Source: Heterodera schachtii (Eukaryota; Nematoda; Chromadorea; Rhabditida; Heteroderidae). From it: 64,000 nt of DNA. Under the pieces are notes generated by a model, which saw only the letters and a list, made by a program, of their open reading frames with translations, made no database searches and was not told the DNA's origin. Each line of letters starts with the position of its first letter. The stretch's first letter is position 1. The stretch covers positions 186,001 to 250,000 of the forward strand of contig SIJG01000040.1 of NCBI GenBank assembly GCA_023374025.1. The letters are read 5' to 3'. Shown one piece after another: positions 43,774-55,527 of the stretch. Position numbers and translations under genes: made by a program.

Positions 43774-45586
43774 CCCCCCCCCCCCGAGAATCGTGATTTC
43801 AGTCACTTTTTTATTTAAAATTATTGTAAGTAAATAAAAAGATCGAATTATTTTTCAAAAATTCCTACGTTAAATTCAAATTTTAGCCTAAAACTGAAAA
43901 AAAAATCAAAAATGTAAAAAAAATCATAAAAATCCTAAAAAAAATTCAAAAAATGTCTCATGTAGATTTAAATTTATTAATTTAAGTAACTGAAAAATTC
44001 TGCATTGAAAATTTTGTTATTATTAGGAAAGGAATATAAGTTACGAAAAATGCAAAAAAATCTTAAAAAATTAACGAAAGTTAAAAAAATTTTGTAAACA
44101 TTATACTTAAAAATATTTTATAAGAACGATTAATTTTGGTTACAATTGCAAACAAAGTTACATTTGCAATTTATCATAGTAAATAAACGAAAATGGGACA
44201 TAAAAGCATCAGAAAAAATTGCAAAATTTTTCATAAATTTGAAAAAATTTACGGCCAAAAATTGTTAATAATGTTCGTCCATAACTTTTTGTTTAAATAT
44301 GATTAATTTTGAATTTTGCATTAAATTAACGAATGTTACCAAGAATGAATTGGTCTGACTTTTACAAAAGATATGACGATTTTTTTTTATTTAGAAAAAA
44401 CAGTTACGAATCGGGGCATTACGGTTTAGGTGTCGTTCAGTGCAAAAAACGGCGGACGGATGGGAGTAAAAGTCAACTAAGGCAAATTTTTTGTGATACA
44501 ACTCATTTCAAACTTTATGAATTTGAGCTAATTCAATAGCCTTAAGAGTTCTCTATGAGCTGAAAAAATCAAAATATTTGATTAAGTTACAAAAAAGTTA
44601 CGGCCAAAAATGTTCGGAAAATTTTTTTTGTGCATAACTTTTTTCAAACTCAACGAAATTTTTTGTAATTTTGCAAATAATAGAGAAGAAGTAGCGCTAT
44701 AAAATGATATCAATTTAGTCCATTTCGGACAATTACAAAAAATGATCATAATCAATGACATAAAAATAGCAAAAAAATTCATCATCATCATTATTATTAT
44801 CAGCATTTGTTTTTGTGCAACAGCAGCAAATGGAATTTCACCTTCAAATGCAAAATCGGACTAAGCATCTTTTTGGGATGTGAACTAGGCGAAACGTCCA
44901 ATTTCGGGTTATTGGACCAAATGTTAAGCGAAATGTCCATCCACACAGAAAGAATATTTTCTCAGAATCACCAAAATGTTTCGGCCCCGGCACTTTTCTG
45001 GGCCAGGCCATGAATTTCGGCCCTGAGATTGAATAATAACAAGCAGAGCAATTTGTGGGATCACGTGTGGGATTTGAAATTTACGAAGAAAAATTATTTT
45101 ATGTAGATAAAATTTAAACATTTTTACATTCAAACAAAAAAAAAGTACAATTTTATGAGCACGGCAACTTTCAATTCCATAGTTCAAATTGGCCGATCAC
45201 TTCCCAGCAATTCATTCACTACTGCTGATCAATTGGGCTTGGAGTTGCGTTGGGAAGCCTAAAAATAGAAATATTTTCATTTGGCGTTTTTGTGACTTTT
45301 AGGTATCAGGCAAATGTTTTATTTCTTTTGTTAATCTATGTATTTGTTGGTGATTTTTCGTTATTTAGTTCACAGCCTTATTAATTATTGGAGCTGTCAA
45401 AAACATGCACAACAAATAGTGAAAATATGTATATAAAAAAGTAAGAAAAATGTACAAATTTTTAAAATGGCCTTTTTGTGCCAAATTTATTAGAAAATCG
45501 TGATTAAGCAACAAAAAAAAATGCCATAAAAGGATCTAAAGTGTAAAAAAATATTAAATTGTTCATAAGAAATTTTCTATAATTCC
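43774..45586. other. Gene-poor spacer
   Basis: No supported gene. A C homopolymer is at 43774-43784. Small frames at 44333-44539 and 44807-45013 lack signals or domains. 44130-44670 has partial internal similarity (CATAACTTTTT, GGCCAAAAATTGTT). Confidence 0.35.
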
Positions 45587-45811
45587 TTAGAATGCCGTCG
45601 ATGAAGCTGACCTGCCCCCCGCAAGCGCACACGGCCCATTGCCAAACGGCGTTGGGTCAAGCAAATCCATCGGGCTCTTCTTGGGATTGTATTCACCCGG
45701 AGCTGCGACCAGCTGCGCAATGCCGACCGCAATCCCAAAAAGCAGTAGCAGCGCGACCAGCAACATCGGAGTCGCCCTTCCATGGCACCCCCCGGTGCGA
45801 TTGGAGTCCAT
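45587..45811 (-). CDS. Small membrane protein with LDPTPFGNGPC motif
   Basis: 74 residues from ATG at 45811: MDSNRTGGCHGRATP, a hydrophobic segment PMLLVALLLLFGIAVGIAQL (about residues 15-34), then APGEYNPKKSPMDLLDPTPF and GNGPCALAGGRSASSTAF. Probably a signal anchor with a short extracellular or lumenal Pro/Gly/Cys tail. Two relatives are in the window (38982-39437 and 33430-33590); all share S-x-L-D-x-L-D-P-T-x-F-x-x-G. GC-rich against an AT-rich background. The tail ends at the same distance after GPC as the Thr-rich region begins in the larger relative, so this copy may be short by truncation. Confidence 0.6.
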   Translation of the reverse strand: MDSNRTGGCHGRATPMLLVALLLLFGIAVGIAQLVAAPGEYNPKKSPMDLLDPTPFGNGPCALAGGRSASSTAF

Positions 45812-48757
45812 TTAGTTTGGCCAAACAAGACAAAATTTTGAATCTGGCAAAAATGGGGAAAGTCAAAAACTGAAATTAATAGAATTAAATTAAAATGCAA
45901 TGGGACCAGTAGGTTTTTGGAAGCGAAACTATTTTTTTTAATTTTGATTAATTTAAAAAAAAAGAATTGGGGTGGGAAATAAACCAATGATTTGTCATCA
46001 GTGGTTTGGACAGGCCACCAAAAAATTTACAAATGATGAATCATTGGCAATTGAATTTTATTAATTGACAACTGCATACACATCGACTAAATTTTCATAC
46101 ATTTATTTTAATAAAATTTCATTATATACAAAAAAAAATTCAAATTCATTCTTTTTATTTGTTTTAATTTCCTTTGAGATAATTAGAAGCAAAGGAAAGT
46201 CAATGTGCCACCAATTAATGTTTTTAATGGTCACAATAATTAGAGTTCTTTACAAAGTGTTATTGGAAAAAATGAAATATCGATTGGAAAATTTTTCCCC
46301 GAGGCTTCCAGAGATAGATAAGAATCCTGATCCGCGGATCGCCAAAAATGATGAAGGATAGCGGATTGATTTTTTATGCATACGGGTCATGAGCTTGATC
46401 TGTGGATCCAGACTTCTAATCCATTTTCTCTTATAATTTGATCATTACCCGAAGAGCCGATCATTCTTCATTCGGGTACTGGTCTCGGCTTGACAAAATG
46501 TGATTGGAAAAAATGGAAATATCCGATTGGAAAAGCAATGGAAAAAGCATTAAATAATAGATTAAATTGACGTTAAAACGAAACATTTTCGGGTAAAAAT
46601 GCTTTTTTATGCATTTCATCAAAATAAATCTTCAGAAAAATTGGAATAAGTATCCGGGAAATTTTTCCCCCTCCTATTTTTAGTCACTTTTCCAATAAAG
46701 AGAGCAGCAAGTCAAAATGGGGCAATAAACCAATCTTTCGTCGGTCTCTAACTGTATGCTCTCTCTTCTTCCCACTACTCTCTCGCCGTTGCTCTCTTTC
46801 TTTCTTTAACTTTCTGCCCATTTTGCTGGTACTTTTCCGTTTTGGGGCCACACATTCAAATTTAAAAAAAACGCCAAGAAAGAGCGCGCTGAACATTTGT
46901 ACGGTTTGCCATTTGCATAAATTAATGTGTTTAAGTGTTTACCAACACGCGCATAAATTTTCTGCTCTGCGATGTGGCCATTCATTTTACATTCCCCATT
47001 CTATCGGCCAAAAATGGCCACAAATTATATCCAAAATGCCTAAAAGATTTCTGTCCATTTACGGCAGATATAATGGCGTCCAGTCACAATTCTTTCTCGG
47101 CTTTCTCATCCTTACAATAACCTAACTGTTTTTAAATTTTAATTATATACTAATGACAAAGAGCAGCTATATAAGAATACTGTAGATTTCACAATCAATT
47201 AAAAAAATAAAACAGAGACTTGATTCACGAACTTAAAAGTTAAGGTTCGCAACCGAATTGACCAAATTTGTATGGTGCAAAAGCATAGTCATAGTCACAT
47301 GTTTATAATTTTATAATATTTTTCATTCCGATAATATTTTTAATAAATTTTTAATTGTCTTTGTCTGACCCACACCATTTCGGGTGGTTATATATTTATA
47401 ATAAAAATTTTAATTTGCTTTAACCCAATATTTTTTAAGAGCTTTTGATGATGCCAAATTTATAAAATTTGGTCAACTGTGAAAGTTTAACTTCTTAAAG
47501 TTGCCTGGGACGTAGTTTGTCCGTTTCGTTTAAAAACACCAAAATAAATTATTTGCTTACTTATGTCTAGGGCTTCCTTTTTTAGGTTTTCTACATATTA
47601 TATGTACATATTTTTATACATATTTTGGACTTTTTCGCATTTTTTATATGTACATTTTTTATATATATTTTGGACTTTTTCGCATTTTTTCGCACATATA
47701 TTACAATTTTGAGGATCTTTTAAGGAAATTTTTTGTTAAATTCCCACAAATCCAAAATTTCGCAATTTTCGTACATATTTTCACTTTTTTAAATATTTTG
47801 AGTATTTTTGAAAATTAATAAAAATTTATTTGAAAAGGAAAAAATCTTTTTTTGAAAAGGTATCCTAAAAATGGTTTTTTTAAAGAGATTCAAACCAGAT
47901 TTTTAAAATATTAAAATGTGATTCTTAGTCTCTAGGTATTTTTTATGGCATTTTGTGCTTTATCATCCTTACGAAGTTTTTTTTTTTGTAAAGGGTGAAA
48001 TAGACACAAAATGCCATAAAAATGACCTAGATAGTAGAATCACCTTTTGGTCAACTGACACGCATTTTCCATGTATGCCGAAGCTCCCACAAATTCCTTA
48101 TTTCGAAATTCATTCTTAAATATAAAAAATAATTAAAACTTCTTTTCTTATTTTTTGAAAATTCACTCGAAATCAAGTTGTTATGGACAAAATCTTTTAA
48201 CAAATCTAAAGAAAATTTTCAAAAATTTTCCTCGGCGGCGCCTTACTTAAAAATTTTTTGCCGCCGATGCCTACAGGCACCGCCGGACAGCCATCCCCTT
48301 GTTTCAACGCAAAAAAAGATGGTGTAAAAAGACGGTGTAAACATCTTTTTGTATCCAAATATTTCACTATTTCTCTGAAGCTTCACCATATCGTTTTTAG
48401 CGACCTTTTTTTACCCACTCTATGACTAGATAAATGTTAAGGCTTTCAGAAAAAATGCAAACGTATTAGATAGGACTAAATTTACTGAGCATCGTGGTAG
48501 CATCTTGGTGGCTTGAAACCGGTTCTGCAAATCTACAAAAAAAACAATTTGGTTGTGATACATAGCAATGACGCGCAATCGGAAATTTTGTGAAATTCTT
48601 ATCAACTAGTTGTTTCGAAGATTTAGGTTTTTCTTCAATTCTGTCTTTTGCTTATCTTTAGCAAGAATTTCTATTTCCTTCGCTATATTTATTTTGGTTC
48701 ATCGAATCAATGAGTTAAAAGGTTTTATTAAAATAAAATAATCAGTGCCTGAATTTC
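45812..48757. other. Gene-poor spacer
   Basis: No gene is supported. 46690-46810 is TC-rich (CTCTCTC tracts). 47574 starts a solo end of the TAGGGCTTC MITE family. 47590-47700 repeats ATATGTACATATTTTTA. Two inverted hairpin repeats lie at 48230-48292. A 100-codon plus frame at 46823-47125 has no recognisable signal or domain. Confidence 0.35.
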
Positions 48758-49560
48758 AAGGGATGACTGTTCACTCCTGCCAACAACCATAAGAAATTTT
48801 TATGCCTTTTCGTACAAAAAAAACAGTGATTGGTTGGCATAGTAATAAATACAATCATTGCTGTTCTGTTTTCATCATCAAAAGAAAAACAAATTAAAAT
48901 TCTTATTGTCATTTATAAGTTCTAATAATAACTCAATGAATTCTATTTTCATCGCTGTATTTATTTTTCTGTTTGGTATGATGGTGGGAGACTCGCAAGG
49001 TTTCCCTGAAACAAATATTAAATAAAAATAATATTTTTTTAGCAATTAAATGTTACGAGGGTTCAATTGCGAATAGTCAAATTTATCAGCAATTTACTGA
49101 GACGGATTGCAAAGATCAGAATTGGTCCTGTAGCATCACCAAATGTACCACCGATTAAAATTATATATTTTCGAGAATTCTGCATTTTAATTGAGCATTA
49201 TTATAGTTAATTTAAATAATATTGTATTTTCAAAAAATTAAACAAATTTTTTTATTCTGATTCTTTCACTGAATGGCTGTGTTGCCAGAACTTTCCTTTT
49301 TATATTATGCCGATTTCTCCTTAATCTCTTTTTTTATGTTTTACTAAACGTATTTGACAATGAACTTGTTCCTGGTACCGAAAAATTTGTAATTTTTGAC
49401 AAATTATTTTTGATTTATAGGACTTTTTGATTCCTGCATTATTTACTATTGTTCAACTGTTAAAAGCAATGAAAATGCAAGGGATGACTGTTTATTTCCG
49501 GCCAAAACCATAGGAAATTTTTATGACTTTTTGTACAAAAAAAACAGTGATTAGTTTGCA
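48758..49560. repeat. Tandem duplication of ET-gene flanks
   Basis: CAAGGGATGACTGTT, AAATTTTTATG and GTACAAAAAAAACAGTGATT recur at 48758-48850 and 49478-49570, about 720 bp apart, so each ET gene was duplicated with its promoter. Confidence 0.7.
48936..49158 (+). CDS. Secreted ET-module-like peptide (copy 1)
   Basis: Exons 48936-48999 and 49043-49158 join in phase 1 (donor GTTTCC, acceptor TTTTTTTAG) to encode 59 residues: signal MNSIFIAVFIFLFGMMVGDS then a mature part KCYEGSIANSQIYQQFTETD..CSITKCTTD with four cysteines. The C-Y-x-G start and C-S-x-x-x-C end match half of a nematode ET (extracellular) module. Too short for the ORF track thresholds, it is supported by the tandem copy 720 bp downstream having the same exon layout. 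The donor is non-optimal. Likely extracellular; role unknown. Confidence 0.65.
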
Positions 49561-49657
49561 TAGTAATAAATACGAATTATTGCTATTATTTTATATTATC
49601 AAATAAAATCAAATTAAATTCAATTATTTAAGTCATTTATTATTTCTAATAAACTCA

Positions 49658-50604
49658 ATGAATTCTATTCCGATCGCTATGTTTCTTTTCTGTTTTGTAT
49701 GATGATGAACGACTCCGAAGGTTTTCCTGAAAGAAAATATTAATTGATAAATAACATTATTTTTAAGGACTTAAATGTTACGAAGGATCGATTTCGAACA
49801 GTCAAATTTACCAAAATTTTACTGAAACTAATTGCCAGGAAGGTGATTTAATCTGCAGTATCACGAACTGCATAAGCGGTAAAAATAACTTTTTTGTGTT
49901 GTTTTATCATTTTGAGGAATTTTCTAAAATATTTTAAGCGATTTTCAAAAAATTTATTAACAAATATGCAATAAAATTGAAAAACACACCCCTAAGAATC
50001 AATCCGAAAAATTTTCCAAAAATTTTCAGAAAAACACTGCCCTAAGAGATGGAAAATTTTATCATATTTCATTTCATGAATTTTTTTTTCTTGACAATAT
50101 TTTTAATTTTTAAAATTATGTATATCATTACCATTTTTAGCACCTATTTTGGAGGTTTTTTTAATCAGGAAGCAAACAAAGTTTTTTTTTGCTGCCTTTT
50201 CAATTTTTTGTGCCTTTGATCCCTTAATTTTTATGCTTTTTTCCAATTTTTTGTGCTGATTTTGCCTTTTTTTGTGCTTTTTTCATACTTATTTTGAGAT
50301 AATTTGGTGATGTTTATAGCGCTTAATTGGTGATTTTTTGTGCTGAAAACTGAGCACTCTAATTATTAGAGTTAATTTAAATAGCATTGATTTTGAAAAA
50401 ATATTTAAAAAAATTTTAGGATCTGATTCATTCAATTCATTGAATGGCTGTGTCTTGCATCGTGCCACTTGGGGAAAAACACTTCAATGTCAGCATGGAC
50501 ATGCAACACAACATGTGGAAAAATCAACAAGGATTTTTATTTCGCGTTACCAGCGGGTAATTTATCAGATGAATCGGTTTGCAGCATTACTAGATGCACC
50601 GCCG
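49658..50604 (+). pseudogene. Secreted ET-module-like gene (copy 2, frameshifted)
   Basis: Exon 1 (49658-49720) equals copy 1 except for one missing G (TTTTGTATG for TTTGGTATG) that destroys the signal frame. Exon 2 (49768-49878) encodes KCYEGSISNSQIYQNFTETN..CSITNC and, unlike copy 1, ends at a donor in phase 1. A third exon at about 50420-50604 gives CNTTCGKINKDFYFALPAG..SVCSITRCTAG before another phase-1 donor, but the frame set by the acceptor (SLNGCVLHRATWGKTLQCQ) must shift once inside it. So this is a longer, two-module gene with two apparent indels, or one with residual sequence errors. Confidence 0.5.
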
Positions 50605-50639
50605 GTATGTCCTTTAAAAGCGCATTTTTAGATTTTAAG

Positions 50640-51005
50640 TCTTTTTAATTTAAATGAAATATTTTAGAAAATATTAAATAATATTTTATAGGTAATAAAA
50701 TTTCACTGAGTGGATTTTTGCTTCTTTAATTTGTCCGACAAAATAAAATTCTGGATTGTGTTTGGTTTTCATTTTTTATATGTCGATATTTGAATTATTA
50801 AAAGCGATTGTCAATGATTAATCATTTAAACTTTCAATGTTTTTCCAAAACCGCTAATGACAAATTCATATAGAAAATTCATTATATTACGGGTTATCAA
50901 ACGCGCATTAGTGGTTTTTATAATAAAAGGCAACAAAAGTTTGTGAAAATGTGCTTTTCGTAGCTTTCTCCTCAGATATATATGGAAAAATAATTTATTA
51001 TTAAA
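50640..51005. other. AT-rich spacer
   Basis: No gene supported; likely intron or 3' flank of the ET gene and 5' flank of the ORF at 51006. Confidence 0.35.
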
Positions 51006-51269
51006 ATGAATTCATCTTTTCTATTAGTTATACTGCTCATGCTGCGTATTTGCGGGGTCAGGGCAACTCATCCACAGGCAACTCATCCACAGGCAACTCA
51101 TCCACAGGCAACTCATCCACAAGGCAACTCATCCACAAGGCAACTCATCCACAGGCAACTCATCCACAAGGCAACTCATCCACAGGCAACTCATCCACAA
51201 TTTTTTTCTCAGATAAAAATTCAAATTAAATGGACGCAAACGCAAAATCAAATGAATAAAAAAAAATAA
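51006..51269 (+). CDS. Predicted secreted ATHPQ-repeat protein
   Basis: 87 codons: MNSSFLLVILLMLRICGVR is a good signal peptide, followed by ATHPQ repeats encoded by a 15-bp unit (GCAACTCATCCACAG), then a frame change within the array (STRQLIHRQLIH) and a Lys/Gln tail. The unit is itself part of an inverted repeat with 51650-51745. A signal peptide fused directly to a minisatellite arm could be chance or a newborn gene. No family. Confidence 0.4.
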   Translation: MNSSFLLVILLMLRICGVRATHPQATHPQATHPQATHPQGNSSTRQLIHRQLIHKATHPQATHPQFFSQIKIQIKWTQTQNQMNKKK

Positions 51270-51750
51270 AATTAATTGTTTAAGTATTTTATTGTTCTTC
51301 CTCATTTTCCCTGGGCAGTTCAATGCTTGAAATTGGTCGCATCTCCAATAAACTTTATCTCCGCGTTGTTCTCTCTTCTGGTAAATATGACCTTCATAGA
51401 CTAATTTTTTAGCACCGCGTTGTGACTCAATATAAGAAGCCATTGGTAGAAAATACAAGAATGAATAATTTAAAACTGCATCAAATTCATTTATATAGAC
51501 TCAAAGTATGCCGTTTTACTTAATTCTATCAGGTCTTAATCTGCGTGTGAATTCTGTTTTACAGCTTAATCTGCGTCTGATTTTTTCAAAAGATAAACAA
51601 TTAATACTGCATCCATTTAATTCAAATTTTTATCTGAGAAAAAAAATGTGGATGAGTTGCCTGTGGATGAGTTGCCCTGTGGATGAGCTGCCTTGTGGAT
51701 GAGTTGACTGTGGATGAGTTGCCTGTGGATGAGTTGCCTGTGGATGACCT
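51061..51750. repeat. Inverted repeat of 15-bp arrays around a FLYWCH fragment
   Basis: The left arm (51061-51290) has CAACTCATCCACAGG units then TTTTTCTCAGATAAAAATTC; the right arm (51590-51750) is the inverse, with TGGATGAGTTGCCTG units. The enclosed segment carries the FLYWCH frame. Arms with sub-terminal tandem arrays plus a FLYWCH finger are reminiscent of Mutator/Phantom-type transposons. Confidence 0.6.
51129..51458 (-). pseudogene. FLYWCH zinc-finger fragment
   Basis: From ATG at 51443 the frame reads MASYIESQRGAKKLVYEGH, then IYQKREQRGDKVYWRCDQFQ and ALNCPGKMRK. This matches the FLYWCH signature (R-G..L-x-x-x-G-x-x-Y..Y-W-x-C..C-x-G). The final H-x-H zinc ligands are missing because the frame runs into the repeat arm, so the finger is incomplete. 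FLYWCH fingers occur in nematode transcription factors and in MULE transposases; the surrounding inverted repeat favours the latter. Confidence 0.6.
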
Positions 51751-51969
51751 GCCACTGCGCCGTATTTGCGACGAAAAATGTCGCCAATAAACGCTATATT
51801 ACAGCTGTTCACGAGTGCGCTCACGTGCTTGTCCTGTGGAAGTCTCGCTGTGGAGACAGAGTCCAAAGCGGGAGTAAATTATAGAAATTTAATTTTCAAA
51901 ATGAAAAAAATCAAAAAATGTTTTTTTGCGGCGCGCGTTTTACAGAAACTTTTTGGGACAGGAAGGGTG

Positions 51970-51998
51970 GGTCCGGCGGTGACAATAGGCGCAGCCAG
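51970..51998 (+). repeat. GC-rich hairpin repeat, degraded copy
   Basis: GTCCGGCGGTGACAATAGGCGCAGCC, preceded by CTTTTTGGGACAGG and followed by AACAGATTTTCATTG, the standard neighbours of this repeat. Confidence 0.6.
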
Positions 51999-52090
51999 AG
52001 GAAAAATAGAAATATTGACAGTTTTTTAACAGATTTTCATTGAAATTTTGGCATTAAACTCAAGAAGATGAACTAAAAATGTATTTTTCT

Positions 52091-52321
52091 TTAAATAGAA
52101 TTTATTAAAATATTCGCTTCAATAAAAGGCAATATGTAATTCAAAAAAATATCCAATTTTTGCATTTTTTTAAATAAGGACACTTCGGAATTCTGATATA
52201 GATACATCACTTCTATGAGAATCGCATACCTTGGCACCATTTGTGGTTCCTGTGCGATACCAAACAACTGCCCGAGGGCAATTGATGATTGCACAACTGA
52301 TAGCAAAAGCACGAAGAACAT
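52091..52321 (-). CDS. Small predicted secreted protein
   Basis: 76 codons from an ATG at 52321: MFFVLLLSVVQSSIALG is a convincing signal with a likely cleavage before QLFGIAQ. The mature part is 59 residues without cysteine. No intron is needed; no family recognised. The plus strand over the same DNA also has an open Cys-rich frame (CGSCAIPNNCPRAIDDC) leading towards the AAA-protease-like exon downstream, so the coding strand is not certain. Confidence 0.4.
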   Translation of the reverse strand: MFFVLLLSVVQSSIALGQLFGIAQEPQMVPRYAILIEVMYLYQNSEVSLFKKMQKLDIFLNYILPFIEANILINSI

Positions 52322-52438
52322 TTCGGAAAGCGTTTGGTACAGAGGAAAGCCGTCAATGTTTAAGAATGGTAAACTTCAAAAATTAAAAATAATATTTTAT
52401 CTTTTCAATTTTTCAATATTAAATTTTATTTCATTCGA

Positions 52439-52620
52439 GTTTGCCGAGGAACTCGTTCGAAAAGGGACAATGAATTATGATGACATTTTTCGGTAAGCGT
52501 TCGATTTTATAGATTATTTACAGAACATAGAAAAAATTAATTTTAGAATTCTCGGCCCACCAACTAACCCCGCAATGTGGTTCATCAGTGAAGGCCAAAA
52601 AAACACATGCATAAATAACT
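52439..52620 (+). pseudogene. C-terminal fragment of an FtsH/AFG3-type AAA metalloprotease
   Basis: Two blocks: FAEELVRKGTMNYDDIFR (52439-52493), a donor GTAAGC, an acceptor TTTTAG, then ILGPPTNPAMWFISEGQ..TCINN and stop (52548-52620). The pattern A-E-x-L-x-x-x-x-x-x-x-Y-x-D-I-x-x-x-L-G-P-P is the end of mitochondrial m-AAA/i-AAA proteases. No AAA or HExxH sequence lies upstream in the window, so this is a duplicated tail only. The identification rests on about 35 residues. Confidence 0.4.
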
Positions 52621-52623
52621 AAA

Positions 52624-53689
52624 GGAACTTATGAAAAAATAGTAATTTTTAATAATATTATAAGCTTATATTTTCGTTAAAAAAAAATAAATTTAAAATC
52701 GCAATCCCTTATTTAATATTTTTTGGGTTTTATTGTGATCGGCTGGCGACAAATAAAAAAGTAGTTTCTTGTAATGTTTTTTAACAAAAAATAACAATGA
52801 AAATGGTAATGGAAGCAAGTATCAGATTAAGACAAAAACCAATTATCCATTTCAAGCAATTCAAAAATATTTGAAAAATATTTTTTTGATTGTAAATAAA
52901 TGTGTACCAATGACGACCCATGAATAATATAATAATGGAATTTTTATTTTATTAGTAGTTTTGCATTTATATAATTTTTAAGGATTATATTTATATTCCT
53001 TCTTGATAAATTTTTGTTTTTAAAAATGTCTTATTCGAAAAATATGATAAATATTAATATTTAATTTCTAACTCTTTTTCTTATTTTTTTCAAACGAGAA
53101 ACTTTAATAAATAAATTTAATTCCTATTTTTTTTGGCATTCGAGGATATTTATTCCTATTTAATGCCAGTTCGCAATTTTGTTAAGTTTTCCTTGAATAA
53201 ATAAGTTTTTTCATTTATTTATTGTTATTACAAAAAGTTCATTATTAGTGCTGGGATTTATTTTATTAAAATCCCGAAATATTTAAATAAATATTAACGA
53301 AAAATGCTGAAATATTAACCAAAATATTGAAAAAGTCCGAAATTTGTGCAAAATTTAAGAAAAATGAGAAATTTTGTGGTTAAAAATTAATTACTGTTTA
53401 TAACACTACCAAAAAATTTATCTATTTATTACAGTTAAAAAAAATATTATTTTTTTCGAGATTTTTGAATACATTTTTCCAAAATAATTAACATTATAAA
53501 AATATTGGCAAAGAAAAAAAAACAATAACCAAAAAATTGAAAAAACTTTAAAAAATTAAAAAGAAAAAAGTTTTGGGAAAATTTTTGGGCAAATCTCCAA
53601 AAATGTGGTTTCGTCAATTTCTTGCATTTATTATTATTATTATTGACTAAAAATGACGTTTAAATGAAATAAGCACAGAAATGCGTTTT
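52624..53689. other. AT-rich spacer
   Basis: No gene or clear repeat; 53250-53620 is extremely A-rich low complexity. Confidence 0.4.
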
Positions 53690-54404
53690 GAGTTCCTTTC
53701 TTCTGTGCATATAAGCAAAAAAAATTAAATAAATAAAAGTCCCAGCCTTTGAATTGATGAACGAACGGACGAATGAGAAGCTGACATTGGGTAAAAGGCC
53801 ACAAGAATCGATTGCATTCAATTGATCAAGATCAGTGAGAATAGTTGGTGATGTGTGACGCGCAAATTGTCCAAATAATCGCCATTGCGAAAGCACAAAT
53901 GACGAATGCTTGTCGCAAAAATTGACCAAATTTCATCGACAAAAACTTCCCAAATTGGTTGATCATCCTCGTTTTTGTATGGCCACAATCCCGATTTGGT
54001 GCTGCTCATTCTGTCCCAAATTGGCTTGTTGGAACGGAGAAATGCGAGCACAGAATGGTCAATGTAACTGAAGAAATATTAAAATGCATTTATATCAAAA
54101 GGTTCAAGAATGAAATAAAAACGAATTTTGTTGTGCAACGAATGGTCCGGCATCGAAAATTCCACATAATTGCCATCAATCAGCACAGTCGGAAATAGTA
54201 CAAAATTGCCATTAAACGGTACAGTGGGATATTCTTCCATCCAAAAATTGTCATTGTCACTGATCCGTACAACAAATTTCGGTTTTGGTCCATTATCGTT
54301 TGCATTTGGTCCTCTGTCCTTGCGAATTTCGATTGCTCTTTAAATTGTCAATTCGCATTTGCCATCAAAATGCGCGTCCGCCAAAACATCGAAACGGTCG
54401 GAAA

Positions 54405-55139
54405 CAGGGCTGGCCGTGATCACGGATCACGGCTCACGGATCACGGGGGTTTTGGGGTGCCGTGATCACGGATCACGGCTCACGGATTTTTTCAATTTTT
54501 CCGTGATTTTGATCCGTGATTGACATTTTATATAAGGAATTTTTATTGAGACGAAAATAGGAAATTGGATTTTTTGGACAAAATCTGTTAATAAATTCAT
54601 TCAAAAATTCAAAATTTTTCACGGCGGCGCCTATCGGCACCGCCGGACCCCCATTTTACCTTATTTTTTTGAAACTTTGACCCCAAATGGCAAAAAATAG
54701 CCCTTTATTTTCCATTGGTTTAAAAAAACGTAAATTTGTTCATTTTTTGGAAAAAATCTATCTGCTAACAAATCGCATTAAAAATTTAAAAAATTTTCAA
54801 TCGGCACCTATTGGCACCACCTGTTCTGCCCCCTGTACTCAAAGTTTTTTGGAAAAAACACACCGCAAAAAAAAGCGTTTACCTATATGGTTTAGTTTCT
54901 TTAAAATATCTTTTGGGAATTTTTCCAGCGAATAAATTCTGCTTTCTAAAATAAATTTAAATAAAAAAATCATTAGAAAATTTTTTTTTATAATCACGGA
55001 TCATGGCTCACGGATCACGGGAATCACGGGGTTTTTGGGGTGCCGTGATCACGGTTCACGGCTCACGGATTTTTTTGGAAGCCCCGTGATCACGGCTCAC
55101 GGATTTCCGTGATTGGAAATTCAATCACGGCCAGCCCTG
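54405..55139. mobile_element. hAT-like MITE (CAGGGCTGGCCGTGAT ends)
   Basis: Perfect 16-bp inverted ends CAGGGCTGGCCGTGAT / ATCACGGCCAGCCCTG and an exact 8-bp target duplication GTCGGAAA (54397-54404, 55140-55147). Sub-terminal arrays of GATCACGGCTCACGGAT on both sides; two hairpin repeats inside (54622-54648 and about 54800). Removing the element and one target copy restores the F-box-like frame, which proves the insertion. Confidence 0.95.
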
Positions 55140-55200
55140 GTCGGAAAGCAATGCCATTTTGAGGCCAAGTTCAGCACGGTCAAAAGAGGGCAGAATGTCC

Positions 55201-55527
55201 GGTACTAATGCACTTTACCAGACATAAAAAATATTTTTTAAATCATTTAAAAAATTTCTAGGGGTTTTCGAAGTCGCTGATCGCGAATCTGACATCCACT
55301 TCGATTAAATTCGAATTCCGAATCCGTATTCGAGTTATCATCGCATCATAAAATGATTATTTGAAAATTTGAGTTTTCGAGTTTTTGTTCGAAAACGGGT
55401 TCGGGGTCCGAATTTGGTCGAAATAGATGTCAGATTCGTGATCAGCGATCCCGAAAACCCCTAAAAAAATTTTAAATGATTTAAAAATAATTTTTATTTT
55501 TTATGTCTGGTAAAGTGCATCAGTACC
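55201..55527. mobile_element. Foldback MITE (GGTACTAATGCACTTTACC ends)
   Basis: A 327-bp foldback with ends GGTACTAATGCACTTTACCA / its near complement and an exact 8-bp duplication GAATGTCC (55193-55200, 55528-55535). The inner arms (GGGGTTTTCG..GATCGCGAATCTGACATC) also pair. It interrupts the same F-box-like exon as the MITE 60 bp away. Confidence 0.95.

Noticed and set aside
46823..47125. 100-codon plus-strand ORF
   Set aside because: No signal, domain, splice support or paralog; composition fits chance opening in TC-rich DNA.
51061..51210. CRISPR-like array (short regularly repeated units)
   Set aside because: Units are directly contiguous without unique spacers, and the genome is eukaryotic.
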